Assembly (NCBI GenBank): GCA_905209085.1
Contig: CAJLRM010000004.1
Span: forward strand, 1 to 64,000
Origin: an uncultured Eubacteriales bacterium
GTDB taxonomy: Bacteria; Bacillota; Clostridia; Christensenellales; Borkfalkiaceae
Direction of reading: 5' to 3'
DNA: 64,000 nt
A model generated the notes under the pieces. The model saw only the letters and a list, made by a program, of their open reading frames with translations, did not search any database and was not told the DNA's origin. Shown piece after piece: positions 50,159-59,066 of this stretch; position 1 is the first letter of the stretch, and every line of letters starts with the position of its first letter. The position numbers and the translations under genes are program-made.

Positions 50159-50433
50159 GCCGTTCTTTGTAGAGCGGAGAGAATAAAATAACCGTAAAAG
50201 AGTCGTGCGGTCATCGAGCGGCTCTTTGTAAAGCAATGCCGCGCGATAATCGCGAGGAAGGAGAGCGGGCAATCGTTGCGCATTGAAAAAACACTCAGAC
50301 CTTATATAAGGGCGCTGCGACCTCGGTCGTCAAAAGACGACTCCGCCGTTTCTCAAACGAGTTTTTACAAAGCGCCGTACGTCAAATGGAGCGTCCAAAC
50401 TATCTTAAAAGGGGGAAAAGTTTTTAAAGCCCC
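50159..50433. other. Gene-free spacer
   Basis: No supported gene. Ends with the promoter at 50434. Confidence 0.5.
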
Positions 50434-50462
50434 TTGAAAACTTGGGAAAAATATGGTATACT
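50434..50462 (+). promoter_or_regulatory. Promoter
   Basis: TTGAAA at 50434-50439 and TATACT at 50457-50462, spacing 17 bp. Its place rules out the upstream GTG/ATG candidates of the following frame. Confidence 0.75.
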
Positions 50463-50498
50463 CTTTTCATAGAGATGCAAGGGAAAAAAGGGGGGGAA

Positions 50499-51170
50499 AT
50501 GCGAACGGAAAAGCCGGCGGTAAAGTTTGAGCTTGAATATCGGGCGGACGTTTTGCTGCGCAATCGTCCCGACGGCAGATTCGGGATCAGAGGCGAGGTA
50601 AAAAACAAAATCGTCGTTTCAAAGGACGGGACTATTTGTCTGGACTTTCAAAGCGATATTTTCCCCTGCCCGCCCCTCGCCGTCCGAGAGGAAGAGCAAG
50701 CGGCGCGATTTTTGCGGACGCTCGGGAATTTCGCGGAAATATATGTCGCCCATCACGGGATTTTATCCCCGCCCTATCTCGATTACGTCGTCAATTTCTT
50801 TCGTCTTTTTTATGCGGACGGGAGTTGTATAAAATTCGTTTTGGACGACATGGAGGAGGGGAGCAGGGATGCGCTGAAAGATATTTTGAACGTTTTTTTG
50901 GAGAAGTACGAAAGAAGGTCGGACATCGGAAAATCCATTCCGCAGGGAATATGCAGATATGTGCAGATATCGACGGATAAGAACGACAAGGAGTATTCCT
51001 ATCTTTGGGATGGAGAGGAGATTTCCATAGGAGAAAAAGTCGTCGTCCCCTTCGGAGAAGAGAACGAGCGGGTACGGGGAAAAGTCGTTTCCGTCGAATA
51101 TTATCGGGAAAAGGACGTTCCATATCCTTTGGGACGGATGAAAAAAATAATTTGTCTGGAAAATTCTTGA
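50499..51170 (+). CDS. Unknown 223-residue protein
   Basis: The start is ATG 50499 (MRTEKPAVKF) behind a G-rich site; ATG 50475 would leave only ~6 nt of leader. Beta-rich N-terminal part, helical middle ('VVNFFRLFYADGSCIKFVLD'), and a C-terminal barrel-like piece ('EISIGEKVVVPFGEENERVR', 'GKVVSVEYYREKDVPYPLGR') like small domains that follow in DNA-repair or PriA-type proteins. No firm family. Confidence 0.65.
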   Translation: MRTEKPAVKFELEYRADVLLRNRPDGRFGIRGEVKNKIVVSKDGTICLDFQSDIFPCPPLAVREEEQAARFLRTLGNFAEIYVAHHGILSPPYLDYVVNFFRLFYADGSCIKFVLDDMEEGSRDALKDILNVFLEKYERRSDIGKSIPQGICRYVQISTDKNDKEYSYLWDGEEISIGEKVVVPFGEENERVRGKVVSVEYYREKDVPYPLGRMKKIICLENS

Positions 51171-51195
51171 CAAGTATTTTTAAATATATTAAAAT
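51167..51195 (+). promoter_or_regulatory. Promoter of the acidic peptide gene
   Basis: TTGACA at 51167-51172 and TAAAAT at 51190-51195, spacing 17 bp. Confidence 0.8.
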
Positions 51196-51228
51196 AGAAA
51201 CATAAATTTACGAAAGAAGGGGAAACGT

Positions 51229-51360
51229 ATGAAAAAGATCTATGAAACGCCGTCGATGGAAGTGATTTATTTCGAGGAAGACGATATCGTCAGGACGAGC
51301 GGATTTTCCGATCCCTATGCGGACGATGACGATTGGGGCGCGCCTCCTGCGAATTGGTAA
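51229..51360 (+). CDS. 43-residue acidic peptide, possible secreted or modified peptide precursor
   Basis: AAGGGG is 8 nt before ATG and the promoter is strong, so it is probably a real gene. The peptide begins MKKIYETPSMEVIYFEEDDI and ends in an Asp/Gly/Trp-rich piece (DPYADDDDWGAPPANW). A Lys-rich leader with an 'EDDI-TSG' break and a small-residue core is reminiscent of precursor peptides of clostridial origin, but no modification enzyme is next to it. Confidence 0.55.
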   Translation: MKKIYETPSMEVIYFEEDDIVRTSGFSDPYADDDDWGAPPANW

Positions 51361-51496
51361 AAAGTAAACAACGGCAAAAGAGAGGCGTTAAAAGGAAGCG
51401 AATCCCGTGGGAATTCGGCATCTGTATAGAGCTAAGAACGATAAGATTTACGATGAAAATCGCCCCGAGCAGCGGAAAGGCGCGGAAAGTTAAAAC

Positions 51497-51673
51497 ATGA
51501 AGAAGCTTTTTATAGGTATATACCTGATCGTTCAATTGGCTGTACTTATACTGATACCTTTGGGATTCCTATTGCGTAAATCGGTATATTTATATGCCGC
51601 AAGCCCATTGGCGTTGATTGCAATCCTTTTTATTGCCGTATATTTGACAAAGACGCGCAATAAAAAGGAGTAG
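51497..51673 (+). CDS. 58-residue membrane peptide
   Basis: Two hydrophobic helices (residues ~3-24 and ~32-50) and a basic end (TKTRNKKE). Lies 136 bases after the acidic peptide, same strand, in reach of the same promoter. Weak ribosome binding site. Could be an immunity or export partner; no evidence beyond position. Confidence 0.5.
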   Translation: MKKLFIGIYLIVQLAVLILIPLGFLLRKSVYLYAASPLALIAILFIAVYLTKTRNKKE

Positions 51674-51848
51674 TTCCCTTTATCTGCCGGACTCGTGCGG
51701 ACGACGGAAAGGGCGGGGAAGGAGAAAACTTAAAAAGCATAGGGCACTATGTTAAAAAAACGCAAAAGGCGGATACGTTTTGTATTCGCCTTAAAAAATT
51801 CTTTACTGAAACCGTTGCGAAAACGATTCGGGTTTTTAAAGGAAAAAT

Positions 51849-53072
51849 ATGAAAGTCGAAGTGGTAAAATACCGTCCCGAATGGGCGGAAGAATTTGAAA
51901 GGGAAGCGGAAAAGATCAAAGAAATTCTGGGCGAAAACCTGCTGGCGATCCATCATATCGGCAGCACCGCCGTGGCGGGGCTTGCCGCGAAGCCCATTAT
52001 AGACATCCTGCCCGTCGTAAAGGATATTCGTAAGGCGGAGGAGCAAAACGCGGCTTTTGAGGCGCTCGGTTACGAATGTATGGGAGAATTCGGCATCGCG
52101 GGCAGGAGATATTTCCGCAAAGGCAAAGAGAAGCGCACGCATCATCTCCATCTTTTCGAAGAAGCGAACGAGGCGGACGTTTCGCGGCATTTGGCTGTGC
52201 GCGATTATCTCCGCCGTCATAAAGACAAGGCCGACGAATACGGCGCCTTGAAAGAATCCCTCGCCGTTAGGTTTCCCGCCGACCTCGAAAGCTACTGCAA
52301 CGGAAAGGACGAATTCGTAAAGGAGATGGAAAAAGAAGCGGTAAAGGAATTTCGCGCCCTCGCCTATTTTTCGAGGGATAAAAATCTTTACGTCGATATG
52401 TCGGAATGCGTACAAAAAGGAGCCTCGCAAATCCTATGGGCGGCGGAAAACGGCGTTCTGCTCTATGAAAAGTCGAGCGGTATCCATATGTTCGCGGCGG
52501 AGGAAAAGGAGAGCGCTTGCGCCATTTTGAAGGCGTTAGACGAGAAAAAGTGGAAAGAGAGGAGCGGATTATTGGTGGCGCACGGCGAAACGGCTCGCGA
52601 AGCCGCTTACGAAACGCTGCACCTCAAAGGCGAAACGGCGTGTTATCAGGTATCGTATACGGAAAAATCCGTTGTCGAGAGAAAATGCGGTCTTGAATTT
52701 CGGCTTCCCTTACGGGAACAGATCGAGATTATCAAACGGGAATATCATCTCGAATCTCCCGAAAATATCGAAAAACTGTGCGCCGCGGGTAAAATTTTCT
52801 GCGCTTTTTTGAAACAGGATAGAGGAGAGGCGTTCGTGGGATTCATCGGCAGACATCCCGAAGGGAGCATGGGGCTGCTGCTCGTCTTTCCCGAGTATCG
52901 CCGACGCGGTTACGGCGCGGATCTGGAAAGTTTTATGATCGAAAAAATCCTCGGCGAGGGACGAATCCCTTATGCGCATATCATAGAGGATAATTTTAAC
53001 TCCCTGAGTTTACAGCGGAAATTAGGCTGCGAGGCGGCGGAGGAAAAAGTCTATTGGCTGTTCGCAAACTGA
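51849..53072 (+). CDS. GrpB (UPF0157)-GNAT fusion protein
   Basis: A 407-residue protein. Residues 1-~165 match the GrpB/UPF0157 nucleotidyltransferase-like family ('VVKYRPEWAEEFEREAEKIK', 'IHHIGSTAVAGLAAKPIIDI', 'HLHLFEEANEADVSRHLAVR'). The rest holds a GNAT acetyltransferase with 'EGSMGLLLVFPEYRRRGYGA' (acetyl-CoA loop). Both parts occur separately in most genomes. Substrates unknown. Confidence 0.85.
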   Translation: MKVEVVKYRPEWAEEFEREAEKIKEILGENLLAIHHIGSTAVAGLAAKPIIDILPVVKDIRKAEEQNAAFEALGYECMGEFGIAGRRYFRKGKEKRTHHLHLFEEANEADVSRHLAVRDYLRRHKDKADEYGALKESLAVRFPADLESYCNGKDEFVKEMEKEAVKEFRALAYFSRDKNLYVDMSECVQKGASQILWAAENGVLLYEKSSGIHMFAAEEKESACAILKALDEKKWKERSGLLVAHGETAREAAYETLHLKGETACYQVSYTEKSVVERKCGLEFRLPLREQIEIIKREYHLESPENIEKLCAAGKIFCAFLKQDRGEAFVGFIGRHPEGSMGLLLVFPEYRRRGYGADLESFMIEKILGEGRIPYAHIIEDNFNSLSLQRKLGCEAAEEKVYWLFAN

Positions 53073-53135
53073 TTTTATCGTAAGTTCACATAAATTCCCA
53101 TAAATTGCGGAAATTGTATAGGAAAGGGGGAATTT

Positions 53136-53822
53136 ATGGAACAGACGGAAAACGGTGCGGAAAAAGAACGGAATCATCAGGGCGATATTTCCGAACAGGT
53201 GCTTAGGGAGAGGAAAAAGCTATCCTCGGTGTCGCTGATGTTTTTTACCATTTCCTTTCTTGGCTGGTGTATGGAAGTGGTTTTTTGTTCCTCCGGCTTT
53301 ACGCGTTTTTACAATAGAGGATTTTTGACTTTGCCTTTCTGCGTCATCTACGGTACGCCGCTGTGCCTGACATTTTTGATGCTGGGCACGCCGCAAAGGG
53401 GTATTTTGGCAAACGCCGTCGAGAGAACGTCCCTGAAAAAGGGACAGAAAATTTTTTTGCGCTACGCGCTCTATTTTCTGTTGACCGCCGCGTTTGCGAC
53501 GCTGTTCGAGCTGGTGTTCGGGTTTGCGTTCGACGCGCTGGGCGTCCGGCTTTGGAGCTACCGCCGTTTTTCCTTTAACTATAAGGGATATGTATGTCTG
53601 TGGTTTTCGCTCATTTGGGGATTTCTCATCACTCTCTTCATGTCTACATTATGGCACCCGCTCTACAAAGCGGTATCCCGTTTGCCGAAGAAAGCCGCGG
53701 TGTTTTTAAACGTTCTGTTATGGATAGCGGTCATCGGCGATTTTTCTTTTAATTTCGCCTATCTGCTGATCGAAAAGCGCCATTTTGAGCTGATCTTTCA
53801 AATGATTTTCAGGAATTTTTAA
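53136..53822 (+). CDS. Putative ABC-transporter type IV membrane protein (PF06541/CmpB-like)
   Basis: A 228-residue protein with about five membrane helices and the family marks 'ISFLGWCMEVVFCSSG', 'RGFLTLPFCVIYGTPLCL', 'LWSYRRFSFNYKGYVCLWFS'. AAAGGGGG precedes ATG. No ATPase nearby, so the transporter label is only a family name. Confidence 0.8.
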   Translation: MEQTENGAEKERNHQGDISEQVLRERKKLSSVSLMFFTISFLGWCMEVVFCSSGFTRFYNRGFLTLPFCVIYGTPLCLTFLMLGTPQRGILANAVERTSLKKGQKIFLRYALYFLLTAAFATLFELVFGFAFDALGVRLWSYRRFSFNYKGYVCLWFSLIWGFLITLFMSTLWHPLYKAVSRLPKKAAVFLNVLLWIAVIGDFSFNFAYLLIEKRHFELIFQMIFRNF

Positions 53823-54037
53823 AAAAGGGCAAAAAATGTACCGCCGCAACCCTGCGGCGGCTGTTTTTTAAGCGGGAGAAAATCACGCCGCGGGGTGCGT
53901 GAGGCGGGGCTTTAAAGCGTCAAAACCGCGGAAAATCGGCTCCCGCAAAATTTCGGGCTTGTTCCGAGCGGAACGACGAGGCGAGCGGGCGGCAAAAGTC
54001 GTTTTTTCCTTTAATTTGAATATTCCCCGCAATCTAC

Positions 54038-54066
54038 TTGCTATTTTTGTCGTTTTTTGCTACACT
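54038..54066 (+). promoter_or_regulatory. Promoter of the hybrid kinase gene
   Basis: TTGCTA at 54038-54043 and TACACT at 54061-54066, spacing 17 bp. Confidence 0.6.
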
Positions 54067-54154
54067 CTAATAAGTATAACAGAAAGGAAAATACGGATGC
54101 AATAGGCGAGCGCTTTTTAGTTTGAACAAAAAACGCGATAAAGGAGTGTTGGTA

Positions 54155-56989
54155 ATGAAGCGAGCGACGATCGGAAAATGGATCGCACGATGGACTGCCA
54201 TAGGTTTGATAATTTTTAATTTGCTGACTCTGTATGTCCCTTCGTTCGGGATAAAAAATATTTTTTCCAAAGCGGAGGAAAGCTCTTCCCGCGTGCTTCG
54301 CGTAGCGTTCGCTCAGGTGACGGGCATCACGGAAAAAGACGAGGACGGGACGCGCCACGGACTCGTGGTGGACTATCTCAACGAGATTGCGAAATACACC
54401 CATTGGGAATACGAGTATATCGATACGACGGGCGAGGATATGTTCGATGAATTTTCCGAAGGGAAATACGACCTTATGGGCGGCACTTACTATATGCCCG
54501 CTCTGGAAGAATATTGCGCCTATCCCGATTATAACATCGGATACAGCAAGGCGATTTTGTTCGCGCGGGAGGACGATGACAGTATCAGAGGCTACGATCT
54601 GAGAACTCTGAACGGCAAGACCATCGGCGTCTACGAACGCGCGACGGAAAATATCCGCCGCTTGAAGGAATATCTTTCTATCAACGGCATCGATTGCACA
54701 TTGAAATATTATAGCTACGAGCAGCTTTCCGACGACGGTAATCTTTATGAGTATCTGAAAAATCGGGAGGTCGATTTGCTCTTAGGAAACAGCCTGGAAA
54801 AGAAAGGAGATTTTCGGGTGGTCGTTTCTTATAACTCGCAGCCGTATTATATCGTCACGAACGTAGACAATTCAGAGGTTTTGGACGGGCTGAACATGGC
54901 GATGGCAAAGATCATCGATTCCAATCCGAATTTTGCCGAAGAGAGATACGCCGCCAATTTTTCCGATTCCTCGCTCATAGACATTGTGCTCAACGACGAG
55001 GAACGGGAATATATCGGTAAAAAGGGCCGCGTCACCGTGGCGATACCGCAGAGCTTTCATCCGCTCTCCTGTCTGGATACGGACGATATGCACGAGGGAT
55101 TGACTTACGACATCATGAAAGAGGTCGCTTCTTTTACGGGCTTGGAGGTTTCCTACGTATATTCCGATTCCTATATTCAGGCGGTGAGGAATGTACAGGA
55201 GGGAAAGGCGGATATTCTCGGCTTCTATCTGGGCACGGAAGAGGATTCCCTGCAAGAGGGATTAGTGCTCACGGCGCCGCTGGTCAGTATGAACTGCATT
55301 CTGATGCGCAACAAAAAATCCACCTATCCCAGCGACGGCTTGGTGGGCGCGATCATAGAAGGAAGACGGTTTCCCCCGCAGATAAAGGTGTCAAAAATAC
55401 TCACCTATGCCTCTACAAAGGAGGCGATTTCGGCGGTAAACCGCGGCGACGCCGATTTTGTCTACGGTCTGGCATCTCATCTCGAACGCGAGATGCAGCG
55501 CAGCCATTTCACAAACGTCGTTCCCGTGACTCTCGTCAACGAGCGTACGGATATCTGTCTTGCTTTGGCAAATCCTGCGGATCCCGATCTGCTGACGATT
55601 TTAAATAAGACCGTAAACAGCCTTTCCAGTGAAAGAAGATACGAATTATTGGACCAAAACACCGTTTCCGTCGGGACGGGTCGGCTCTCTCTGACCGAAC
55701 TCATTTATGCCAATCCCGTCATGTTCATCGGTATTTTCGCCCTGATTTTACTGCTCGCCGTAGTGGCGATCCTGTGGATCAGCCGCACGAAAGTAAAGTC
55801 CGCGGTAATGCGGAGCAACCTGGAAAAAGCGCAGGCGGAAAGCCGCGCCAAGGGCGAATTTTTGTCCCGCATGAGCCATGAGCTTCGCACTCCCATGAAC
55901 GCGGTGGTGGGATTGGCGGAACTTGCGGGAATGAAAGAGGGCGTTCCCGACAACGTTCGGGTGCTGCTTTCCAAACTCCGCATCTCCTCCCATTATCTAT
56001 TGGATCTCATCAATGATATTCTGGACATGAGCCGTTTGGACAGCGGAATGCTCACCATCGCCGCCGAGCCCTTTTCTCTGGATAAGATGCTCGGCGAACT
56101 GCAAATCATGATGGAAACGGACGCAAAAAAACGCGGACTCGATTACAAAATGGAAAAGGACATCGTTCACGGCGGAGTGACGGGGGACGCGGTGCGCTTG
56201 CGCCAGGTGCTCACCAATCTCCTCTCCAATGCGTTTAAGTTTACGCCCGCGGGCGGCAGGGTAGTCCTTCGGGTGACGGAAGAGTCCTTCGACGGGGAAA
56301 AAGCGGCGTTTTCTTTCCGCGTGATCGACAGCGGCTCGGGCATTTCTCCCGCCGATCAAAAGCGTATTTTCGAAACGTTCGAGCAGGTGGGGACAAATTA
56401 CGCAAAGAGTCAGGGCACGGGTCTGGGACTGCCGATCAGCCGCAGCATCGTACAATTGATGGGCGGGCAGCTGGACGTGGAAAGCGAACTCGGGCGGGGC
56501 AGCGAATTTTATTTTACCGTTTCCCTGCCCTTGGGGACGCCTGAGGACGATGCGGGGGAGCCGACGACGGCGCCCGCCGAGAAAAAGCTGCTCGAAGGCA
56601 TCCGTATCCTGCTGGCGGAAGACAACGATCTGAATGCGGAAATCGCCATACAGCTTCTGGAACTTCAAGGGGCGTCGGTATGGAGAAGCGAAAACGGGAA
56701 GAAGGCTGTCGAGCGGTTTGCCGAAAGCAAACCGAAAGAGATACAGGCGATTCTGATGGATATTCAGATGCCTGAAATGAACGGTCTGGAAGCGACTCGC
56801 GCCATCCGCGCGCTGGCGCGACCCGACGCGGCGACCGTTCCCATCGTCGCCATGACGGCGAACGTGTTTAAAGAAGACGTCGACGCGGCGATGGCAGCGG
56901 GAATGAACGGTTTTGCGGGAAAACCTTTGGACGTGGCGTATCTTTATCGATTGCTCTACGACCTCCTCAACAAGGGGACGGAAAACTGA
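54155..56989 (+). CDS. Hybrid sensor histidine kinase with two extracellular solute-binding domains
   Basis: The start is ATG 54155, after AAAGGAG; ATG at 54122 lacks a site. The 944-residue protein has an N-terminal helix (~8-28), two family 3 solute-binding domains (~45-260, ~275-500), a membrane helix (522-543), HisKA with His575 in 'FLSRMSHELRTPMNAVVG', HATPase (~675-800; 'LTNLLSNAFKFTPAGG', 'GTGLGLPISRS') and a receiver with Asp869 ('AILMDIQMPEMNG'). The layout is BvgS-like: it likely senses amino acids or similar small ligands. No response regulator follows, so output is through its own receiver or a distant partner. Confidence 0.9.
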   Translation: MKRATIGKWIARWTAIGLIIFNLLTLYVPSFGIKNIFSKAEESSSRVLRVAFAQVTGITEKDEDGTRHGLVVDYLNEIAKYTHWEYEYIDTTGEDMFDEFSEGKYDLMGGTYYMPALEEYCAYPDYNIGYSKAILFAREDDDSIRGYDLRTLNGKTIGVYERATENIRRLKEYLSINGIDCTLKYYSYEQLSDDGNLYEYLKNREVDLLLGNSLEKKGDFRVVVSYNSQPYYIVTNVDNSEVLDGLNMAMAKIIDSNPNFAEERYAANFSDSSLIDIVLNDEEREYIGKKGRVTVAIPQSFHPLSCLDTDDMHEGLTYDIMKEVASFTGLEVSYVYSDSYIQAVRNVQEGKADILGFYLGTEEDSLQEGLVLTAPLVSMNCILMRNKKSTYPSDGLVGAIIEGRRFPPQIKVSKILTYASTKEAISAVNRGDADFVYGLASHLEREMQRSHFTNVVPVTLVNERTDICLALANPADPDLLTILNKTVNSLSSERRYELLDQNTVSVGTGRLSLTELIYANPVMFIGIFALILLLAVVAILWISRTKVKSAVMRSNLEKAQAESRAKGEFLSRMSHELRTPMNAVVGLAELAGMKEGVPDNVRVLLSKLRISSHYLLDLINDILDMSRLDSGMLTIAAEPFSLDKMLGELQIMMETDAKKRGLDYKMEKDIVHGGVTGDAVRLRQVLTNLLSNAFKFTPAGGRVVLRVTEESFDGEKAAFSFRVIDSGSGISPADQKRIFETFEQVGTNYAKSQGTGLGLPISRSIVQLMGGQLDVESELGRGSEFYFTVSLPLGTPEDDAGEPTTAPAEKKLLEGIRILLAEDNDLNAEIAIQLLELQGASVWRSENGKKAVERFAESKPKEIQAILMDIQMPEMNGLEATRAIRALARPDAATVPIVAMTANVFKEDVDAAMAAGMNGFAGKPLDVAYLYRLLYDLLNKGTEN

Positions 56990-57015
56990 CGCGCCGCCGC
57001 GTCTAAAAAAAGTAA

Positions 57016-57189
57016 AAAACCTGGGATGCTTTGCCGCGTAAAAGAATCGGGTATGATTTAGAAAAAAATAAATGTGAAATAGTCTTTTATAGCATTGGCA
57101 AAGATTTTATAGATATGGTTGTTCCGAAAGTCAAAGATATTTTCGGAATAGAAAAAGCTAAAATTAGAAGTGATGGAGTATTGAAATGA
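57016..57189 (+). pseudogene. AT-rich C-terminal remnant
   Basis: A 57-codon open stretch without a start codon near its beginning ('RIGYDLEKNKCEIVFYSIGK', 'FIDMVVPKVKDIFGIEKAKI'); first ATG at 57115. It ends in TGA that overlaps the start of the next gene (ATGA). More AT-rich than its neighbours. Family unknown. Confidence 0.4.
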
Positions 57190-57482
57190 CAATGACAACC
57201 AAACCATTTCCGCAAGTATGCACTATAACAAAAGACGAATATACGGTGGATGCTTTAAGTGGCAATAAAGGTGCGCGCGGTTACAAAATATTGGACGAAA
57301 AGAAAAATTTGATAGGAGTTGTCCTTTTGGATCCTAAATACGAAGGGCGAGCCGTTATCCGATTTCTGAATGAAGTAAAGCCGCAATACGGAGTTTGGCA
57401 TTTAATACAAAAAGAGTATCCTTTTTCCTATCTCAGCAATACACTTGCCGTTGAAGCTTCAATCACATTTACGGTCAAATGA
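57186..57482 (+). CDS. Unknown 98-residue protein
   Basis: Start overlaps the stop of the preceding remnant, so translation was coupled to it. Soluble, mixed beta/helix ('YTVDALSGNKGARGYKILDE'). AT-rich, probably transferred with the remnant. Followed by a strong terminator. No ribosome binding site of its own. Confidence 0.5.
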   Translation: MTMTTKPFPQVCTITKDEYTVDALSGNKGARGYKILDEKKNLIGVVLLDPKYEGRAVIRFLNEVKPQYGVWHLIQKEYPFSYLSNTLAVEASITFTVK

Positions 57483-57552
57483 ATTTATAAAATAATACAA
57501 ATATAATCCACGATACTTTGTAAACAAAGTGTGGGCTTTGCAAAGCAAACAG

Positions 57553-57584
57553 AAAAGGATAACGGATTTTCCGTTATCCTTTTC
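57553..57584 (+). terminator. Intrinsic terminator
   Basis: AAAAGGATAACGGA and TCCGTTATCCTTTT, perfect 14-bp stem. Confidence 0.85.
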
Positions 57585-58072
57585 TGCTGTTCAAAAATTC
57601 CGACGGAGAGAAAAAACATTCAAACAGAGAAAAAAGGAATCTAACGTTTGGAAATGAAAAGATATGGGGATCGTTAAAAGAACGACAGCGCCGCAGGCGA
57701 GCGCGCAAATCCACGAAGTTTTCGAAGGAGCAGAGAGGGCTTTGAGCGCTCGTTTGTCAAAGGACAGATGGTTTTCTATCAACGCGGGCGGCGCTGTTAC
57801 TCGCTTTCCGAGCGTGAAAAAAGAACGCGCCGAAGGGACTTTCTATAAAGGAAGGGAAATCCCCATTTTAAAAGGAGTCTGCCGAGCGTCCGAAAAGGCT
57901 TTGCCGCAACGAATGAAAAAACGCGCGCCCTCCGTGTTTTTATAATTGCATCGCGTGCTTTTTCAGGGGATTCTCCCCAAGTTTTTTCTTTTTCGGTATC
58001 CGTTTGAAAATTCGTTTTGTTAAAAGTCAAAGTAAATTTTATTTCGCTAAGGAAAAAACAGGCGCGGAAGAA
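57585..58072. other. Gene-free stretch
   Basis: A 93-codon plus-strand frame (57664-57945) and a minus-strand frame cross here, but neither has a ribosome binding site or motif. Nothing else seen. Confidence 0.45.
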
Positions 58073-58101
58073 TTGATTTTTCCGCGCGTTTATGCTATAC
58101 T
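58073..58101 (+). promoter_or_regulatory. Promoter of the flavoprotein gene
   Basis: TTGATT at 58073-58078 and TATACT at 58096-58101, spacing 17 bp. Confidence 0.8.
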
Positions 58102-58128
58102 GCAAGAAAAAGGAAAGGGAGGCAGGAT

Positions 58129-58974
58129 ATGTTCGATTGTGCCGTTGTGGGAAGCGGCGTGGCGGGAATTTCCGCCGCGTTGACTCTGAAAGCGAACGGA
58201 AAAAGTTTCGTTTTGTTGGGATCGCCCGATTTAAGCGCCAAGATCGGCAGGGCGGAGTGTATCCGCAATTATCCCGGGCTTTCGTCCGTCAGCGGACAAG
58301 CGTTCTGTCAGGCTTTGAAGGAACAATTGAAAGAGATGGACATTCCCGTAACGGACGAGCGCGTGACGGGCGTATACGCTTTGAAGGATAAATTTTCCCT
58401 TTTAACGGAATCGGGCGCCGCCTTTGAAAGCAAGACGGTCATTTTGACGACGGGCGTCGAAGCGGTGAAACAAATCCCGGGCGAAGCGGAATTTATCGGG
58501 CGCGGCGTCAGCTATTGCGCCACCTGCGACGGCTTTTTATACAAAGGCAAGACCATAGCCGTCTTGTGTACGTCCGAAAGATTCGAACGCGAGATCGAAT
58601 ATCTTGCGGACTTGGCGAAGAAAGTATATCTCATTCCGCTCTATAAAAATGTTGCGGTGAGAAAGGAGAATATAGAAAAAATCGTCAGGATGCCGACGGG
58701 AATAGCGGGCGGACTGCGGGCGCAGAAGTTACTCTTTAAAGAGGAAGAATTGCCCGTGGACGGTATTTTCATGCTCAAAGAGAGCGTTTCTCCCGCCGTT
58801 TTGGTGGGGGGATTGGAGATGGAAAACGGGCACGTCAAGGTAAACAGGGATATGTCCACGAATTTGAAGGGGTGTTTCGCCGCGGGGGACTGCACGGGGC
58901 GTCCCTATCAGTACGCGAAGGCCGCGGGCGAGGGCAACGTCGCCGCTCACGCCGTCTGCGAGAGGAAAGAATAG
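58129..58974 (+). CDS. Thioredoxin-reductase-like flavoprotein lacking an NADPH motif
   Basis: A 281-residue protein. FAD motif 'VVGSGVAGISAALTL' (~6-20), redox disulfide CATC (130-133) in 'SYCATCDGFLYKGK', and the FAD end motif 'GCFAAGDCTGRPYQYAKAAG'. Where normal TrxB has GGGNSA for NADPH, this protein has 'IAVLCTSERFEREIEYLADL', with no glycine loop, and it is ~30 residues shorter. Known relatives without that motif are ferredoxin-dependent flavin thioredoxin reductases of clostridia, so it may use reduced ferredoxin. No thioredoxin gene is adjacent. Confidence 0.82.
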   Translation: MFDCAVVGSGVAGISAALTLKANGKSFVLLGSPDLSAKIGRAECIRNYPGLSSVSGQAFCQALKEQLKEMDIPVTDERVTGVYALKDKFSLLTESGAAFESKTVILTTGVEAVKQIPGEAEFIGRGVSYCATCDGFLYKGKTIAVLCTSERFEREIEYLADLAKKVYLIPLYKNVAVRKENIEKIVRMPTGIAGGLRAQKLLFKEEELPVDGIFMLKESVSPAVLVGGLEMENGHVKVNRDMSTNLKGCFAAGDCTGRPYQYAKAAGEGNVAAHAVCERKE

Positions 58975-59066
58975 AGGACTCGAAAATTCGGCGCGCTAAA
59001 CAAAAGCAACCGCGGGAGGCTTTTTCGCCGCAGTCAGTAATTATTAATAAAAGTACAGGAGAAAAA

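Noticed and set aside
57664..57945. 93-codon frame
   Set aside because: No ribosome binding site or motif; overlaps equally long frames on the other strand.
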